From positions 186,001 through 250,000 of the forward strand of contig BLAL01000321.1 in NCBI GenBank assembly GCA_015698045.1: 64,000 bases of DNA, given 5' to 3'. The notes under the pieces were generated by a model. That model was not told the DNA's origin, searched no databases, and worked only from the letters and a program-made list of their open reading frames with translations. This document shows, piece by piece, positions 59,696 through 64,000 of this stretch. Made by a program: the position numbers and the translations under genes. Source of the DNA: Rhizophagus clarus. Taxonomy: Eukaryota > Glomeromycota > Glomeromycetes > Glomerales > Glomeraceae. Each line of letters opens with the position of its first letter. Position 1 is the first letter of the stretch.

Positions 59696-59809
59696 GGATT
59701 CACTATATTGTTGTTGTTATAACTTTATTCTGAATATATATAAAATATTTTATTATAATTATTTATGTTTTCAAGTATTAATATTTCTTTTTTAACCTTA
59801 AGCGATCCT

Positions 59810-60150
59810 GCAATACGAATGCTCTTTCTGAAGGAGAAATAAAAGGTTTGGTTGATAAGATTTTATTTTATCATAGGCAAAAGCCCTTGCGAGCATTCTG
59901 AGAATATAAAGAGTCAGCATTCCAAACGGCCATTGAATTATTATTGCCGCAAAACCTATTTATACCTGAAACGCGATTAATTATGGAATATAAGAGCGAT
60001 TCTTATAAACATGGATTTGCTGATATGTTTTTATGTGATGATTACGGAAATAGTGTTATATTCGAATCAAAATTATTTAATTTGGTCGACTTATATTCTG
60101 GTGAAATACGCCGATGGAATGATAATTCATACACATCTTGTATTGCTTAA
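59810..60150 (+). pseudogene. PD-(D/E)XK nuclease-superfamily fragment
   Basis: One frame reads NALSEGEIKGLVDKILFYHR, a TGA stop near 59898, FQTAIELLLPQNLFIPETRL, then MEYKSDSYKHGFADMFLCDD and NSVIFESKLFNLVDLYSGE. FADMF...VIFESK matches the D...ExK core common in DUF1703-like proteins, which in this type of genome often follow an AAA-ATPase-like domain. Here the N-terminal half and the C-terminus are missing, so it is a decayed fragment. Confidence 0.6.
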
Positions 60151-60556
60151 TGCTTATTTTATTAATTCGATTTTTATTAAGAAATTAATCTGTATTGGCA
60201 ATAGGATATTATCTATATCAACTTTAACAATAATTGAACAGTCTAAACTTTAGAATCAGCCCGATGACATAGTTAGCTTCAAACAACGAAACTTTCGAAT
60301 TTATGGATTTTTATCCATCCGTGTTATTTTAGTTGATGTCTATTCGAAAATCAATTGACAATTTCCTTAAGAGATCATTGCTTAAGATGGTCAAATGCAA
60401 TACACTGTTATGATTTATAAACATTAAATATTACTTATTTTAAATTTATAGTGACGAATAATCTAGCTAATATAATGGTAATAATGATAATGAAATATTA
60501 AACTGAATGAATTTAATAATGTTAATTTATTGGATGATATAACAATTAGATGATAT
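60151..60556. other. Interval without recognised content
   Basis: An 80-aa ORF at 60011-60253 is a frame shadow of the nuclease fragment. Nothing else was found before the inverted repeat begins. Confidence 0.35.
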
Positions 60557-61222
60557 AATGCATATTAAAATTTCAATGAAATCAAAGAAAAATAATTTTA
60601 TGATTTATAAATGCTACAATGCACATTAAAATTTCAATGAAATCAAAGAAAAATAATTTTATGATTTATAAATGATACAATGCATATTGAAATTTCAAAG
60701 AAATCAAAGAAAAATAAAATTTAAAATATTTAAGTTAAAAAAACTTAGATAAACAAAATAACCGACCATAATACCGCGAAAATACAATAATACATAAATG
60801 TAAATGATGAAATGTTGTTCTGTCTCAAATAAATACTAGAATATCTATTAAAGAAAAACAATAATTGTATCATGTTACTTTTTTGATAATACAGTAATAC
60901 AGTTGTTTTATAATATCACATAAGATAATAACGGTAATACAAAAAGTAATAATACAATTTTACAATACAATTATTAAATTCACTATATAAATAGAAATCT
61001 ATCCCTATTTTTCTTTCTAATCGCTCTGAATTCAAATGATGAATATAACACGTTGCATTTTCGATTTGGACGGTGTGTATTTAATTTTAATTAATTAATT
61101 TATTTATTTATGATACTAATTTTGCTAGCAAACCCTTTAATTAGGATTATTACTGGTATGAACACATTCTGTCTATTATAATACAATACTTTAATATTCT
61201 TATAAGTATTATAAATATTTTA
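60557..61222 (+). repeat. Promoter-side copy of the HAD-gene inverted duplication
   Basis: Reverse complement of 47707-48373. It contains three copies of the 63-bp unit (ATTTCAATGAAATCAAAGAA) at 60565-60715, the presumed promoter, exon 1 and the start of intron 1 of the gene below. The breakpoint lies in intron 1. Confidence 0.9.
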
Positions 61223-62292
61223 TTTATTAATAAAAGGATACTGAACATATTTATAACAGTGCAACATGTAAATTTTTTTAAATTTTATAATTTTTTGATT
61301 AAATTTAATTTTTATTAATTTTCATTCATAAACAGCAATAATACTAGAAAATTATGAAAAAACACTTTCATCAGAATTGAAGACAGAATTGTTAGGGCTT
61401 AATAGTTACGATGTATTGTATAATGATCGTTTTTTAAAAATTTGTATAATATTGAAAGGAATTAATTCATTTGATAACAGTCTGCAAAAAAATTAATAGA
61501 ATCGTTAGGAATAAATGTTCAAATCAATAAATTTATTGAAGATAGACGAGCATTATTAGTTAAGTATTGACGGAGTAATATTTTAATTATTTATTATAAT
61601 CAAACTATAACAATCTAAAATTATTGATTTTATTTTAATAATATAAATTTAGAAAAAAGAGTTTGAATCAAGTGAAATTAAAGCTAAACCAGGCATTTAT
61701 GTAAGTTCATGTATTATTTATTAGCACATCATATAAATCATATTAATACCAATTTGAAATTTAATAGCGTTTAATAAGTTATTTGAAAAAAAACAACATT
61801 CCAATTGCAGTATGTAAATAAATACATTTTATCATTAGTTCTTACTAATTCATATATAATTTTCATAGGTTGCTACAAGTTCATCAAGAGATAACTATTT
61901 ATTAAAAGTGCGAAACCATAAGGATCTTTTTAATTTGTTTGATTATGTGACTTGTGGTGATGATACTGGAATTTTGCATGGAAAACCAGAGCCCGATTTG
62001 TTTACTGAAACCTGGAAGAAGTTTGGTTGACCACATTTAAGCGAATGTTTAGTATTTGAAGACGCTATAAATGGCATTAAAACAGCAATGAGAGCTAGTA
62101 TGAATGTACATTCTCAATTCTCAGATTTTATATTTCACTTAAAATTTTTTAACTATACTTTATATTTAGGCAATTTGGGTTATTGATTCTGCAACTGATT
62201 ATAATACAAATGAATTTCAAAATGTGTCAACAATTTCATCTTTGGAAAACATTAATCCATCTCTTTACGGCTTGGCATCCTATAGTAAGTAA
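61036..62292 (+). pseudogene. HAD-superfamily phosphatase, pseudouridine-5'-phosphatase (HDHD1)-like, with a premature stop
   Basis: Exon pieces separated by short introns follow the family order: MNITRCIFDLDG (motif I, 61036-61074); DTEHIYNSAT (61238-61268); IILENYEKTLSSELKTELLG (from 61337); SAKKLIESLGINVQINKF (61482-61562); KKEFESSEIKAKPGIY (about 61652-61700); LISYLKKNNIPIAVATSSSR (motif II Ser, split by an intron near 61810-61868); HGKPEPDLF (motif III Lys); and CLVFEDAINGIKTAMRA (motif IV acidic residues), then AIWVIDSATDY to a stop at 62290-62292. A TGA at 62028-62030 (KKFG-stop-PHLSE) breaks the frame between motifs III and IV, and the two or three residues between DLDG and DTE are not cleanly encoded. 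The family dephosphorylates small phosphometabolites. This copy is probably inactive unless the stop is bypassed. Confidence 0.8.
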
Positions 62293-63447
62293 TTTTAGTT
62301 GAAATGGCAAAAATATAAAAATTTCTTCTAAATCATTTATTAATTATTCTTTACTTGTCAAAAATAATTTGTTTTTTTGTAAAGCCGATTTGATTAAATA
62401 ATAATTTGTTGTTTTTTAAGATAAAGCATCAATAATTACGTACTGCAAGAACGATATTTATTAAATTCATGTAATTTTAATTAATTAAATAAGTTGTTAT
62501 GAAATAATAATATTAAATAAATTCATCAAAATATTCATTATGAAAAGGATGATTACTTAATTTATGAAAGTGAAACACAATTTTATTGAAATAAATAAAA
62601 TAAGCCGCATTCTAATAATTCTGAATCGTACACTAGAAAATTTATTTTAGTTTGGCAAAGTTCTTAAGCATAAAGAGATCTATAAATTAAAAAAAATTGT
62701 TAGCACTCTAATGCAGATATTCAAATTTTATACGAAGGAGTCCGGTCGATGTTTTCACCACTAAAACCTTCACAAGACGATATTTTTTGCCTAAGGCGAT
62801 ATATGAAGTTGAATTTAAAATATTATTGCAAACTTCCTGAAACAAGTGTTGTAACTGGGATACCTAATTTAGCTAATAATTTAATTTCAATTTAATTATT
62901 AAAACTTTTGTATTCTTTTATTATTTATTTAACGTGCAGTTATGTAGCATTTGGCTTTAGACTAATAAACGGGATTTTAATACTGATTATATTTAACTTG
63001 TTTTATTAATTAAAAAAATACTTGCTTTCAAAAGTAGTATGATCTGATTATATTTAAATAAAGAATAAATAAAGATAATGACTCACAACAAATAATATAA
63101 CAACTTTATTTAATATTAAACAAAATACTACATTCTATATTATTTAAAAAATAATTATTTTTATTGATTATATTAATTTGTTATTGCCAATTCCGCCTTG
63201 AAGATTTTATACACAATATCATGTAATTTCAAAAATCTTTCTTATAATCATCTCATCACTGAGTAAATTTAAATTATTTATTAACTAGCTTTTCGATTGC
63301 AAAGTAATTCATCCAAGCGCAAGCACAATTGTCATCTTATCTCGTTTGAGCCTTGCACCTTTACTTTTGTTAAAAATACATTGACGTATCTGACAGACTT
63401 CGATAATATTATTAAGTTTGTATAATATTTATATCATGATATTGAAA
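62293..63447. other. AT-rich interval, nothing recognised
   Basis: A less AT-rich patch at 62735-62860 (GGAGTCCGGTCGATGTTTTC, ACAAGTGTTGTAACTGGGAT) stands out but gives no protein with a known motif and no clear RNA fold. Confidence 0.35.
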
Positions 63448-64000
63448 TTAACTAATTCTAATATTAAATTTAAAATTACTGAATTTTTTAAAATTATTTA
63501 AAAAATGGTCATCTTCATTCAAATCATCACTTTTAAATTTTACCAATTTTAAATTGCTATTCAAATTATGATCGCGATTTTCCAAAATATTCATTTTATA
63601 ATTAAAGAATTCAACACGATCTATTTCTTTATAATCTAAAATATTTTCAAGTGATTGTAATGTTTTATAATTATAAATATAAATCGTTAAATATTTTATA
63701 ATTCTGCAATATTCTATAAAATCTAAATATGTATCATAAGTGTCTTGCAGTGTGCTTAGTTCTTTTAACTTAAAACCGTGTTTCTTGAGCAAGCTCTTTA
63801 GACCAAGATTTTTATTTTTAAAATCTAACATACCACTACGAATTCTTAAAATCTTCAAATGCATCATATCAAGAGATGTCAAAGTATCAAAGTTAATTTC
63901 ATCCTTGAAATTTAAATAAAAGTTATCTATTTCTAATATTTCAACGTTAGAAAATTTCTGAATAAATGAATAATTTTTTGGTAATAAACCCTTTAATTTG
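63448..64000 (-). CDS. Leucine-rich, F-box-type protein, C-terminal part (cut by window edge)
   Basis: The minus-strand frame is open from the window edge (LLPKNYSFIQKFSNVEILEI) to a stop at 63448, so the start lies beyond 64000. Leu/Ile/Asn/Phe-rich repeats such as DTLTSLDMMHLKILRIRSGM and LKELSTLQDTYDTYLDF are spaced like irregular leucine-rich repeats. Proteins of this make-up are common in Glomeromycota after an N-terminal F-box; the F-box itself is not in this window, so the assignment is inference. Confidence 0.65.
   Translation of the reverse strand, partial: KLKGLLPKNYSFIQKFSNVEILEIDNFYLNFKDEINFDTLTSLDMMHLKILRIRSGMLDFKNKNLGLKSLLKKHGFKLKELSTLQDTYDTYLDFIEYCRIIKYLTIYIYNYKTLQSLENILDYKEIDRVEFFNYKMNILENRDHNLNSNLKLVKFKSDDLNEDDHFLNNFKKFSNFKFNIRIS

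Noticed and set aside
59394..59703. Three ORFs with FAATRCSHSVFSL repeats
   Set aside because: The 37-bp minisatellite read in three frames; no start context or homologue.
1..64000. tRNA and rRNA genes
   Set aside because: No sequence with convincing A/B boxes and cloverleaf or rRNA similarity was recognised by eye; a tRNAscan-type search would settle it.

Overview
The window looks like an AT-rich, transposon-packed stretch of a eukaryotic nuclear genome, most likely an arbuscular mycorrhizal fungus (Glomeromycota, Rhizophagus-like). Reasons: very low GC, short GT-AG introns of about 65-100 bp, a coiled-coil ORF of the SLRE..AEIAELRKKFAE..AEN type that I recall from Rhizophagus, a Crypton-type tyrosine recombinase, pogo/Tigger-type transposases and many degenerate foldback repeats. 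The organism call is inference; no search was run.

Layout. 50-2076: an ORF1-only LINE-like insertion. 2177-10040: a gene-less element with 218-bp terminal inverted repeats (TIRs). 10847-14000: an array-type pogo-like element interrupted by an autonomous pogo/Tigger element whose 609-aa transposase is intact after splicing out one intron. 14540-15360: tandem exon-like repeats. 15461-22376: a 6.9-kb near-perfect palindrome with a 1.6-kb hAT-type element in its left arm. 24192-28025: a hAT-type element holding a pogo-like element that carries about 24 tandem exon-like repeats. 28159-30623: a dead Tigger copy. 30805-32205: an array of hairpins. From 34.6 kb, genes appear: a multi-pass membrane protein (34619-35721, minus), a retropepsin relic (37.2-37.7 kb), a nine-exon secreted/membrane protein of 710 aa (38143-40836, plus), a Crypton recombinase (42671-44296, minus), small zinc-ribbon-like ORFs (46.7 and 54.6 kb), a decayed coiled-coil/nuclease-like gene (49.0-51.05 kb), a second ORF1-only retroelement (52072-53991), an 11-exon gene of 670 aa (55883-58828, minus), a PD-(D/E)XK relic (59.8 kb), a HAD phosphatase pseudogene (61036-62292) and a partial leucine-rich, F-box-like gene at the right edge.

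The most unusual signal is that at least six different repeat families carry short exon-like cores (about 16-60 nt), each bracketed by a polypyrimidine-AG acceptor and a GTAAG/GTATG/GTAAAT donor. In one family a consensus TACTAAC branch point sits inside a perfect short palindrome. The repeats therefore resemble ready-made intron/mini-exon cassettes and not ordinary satellite DNA. The genes do not form a shared pathway; apart from the host genes listed, the region is a layered graveyard of transposons whose order of insertion can be read from target-site duplications (TSDs).
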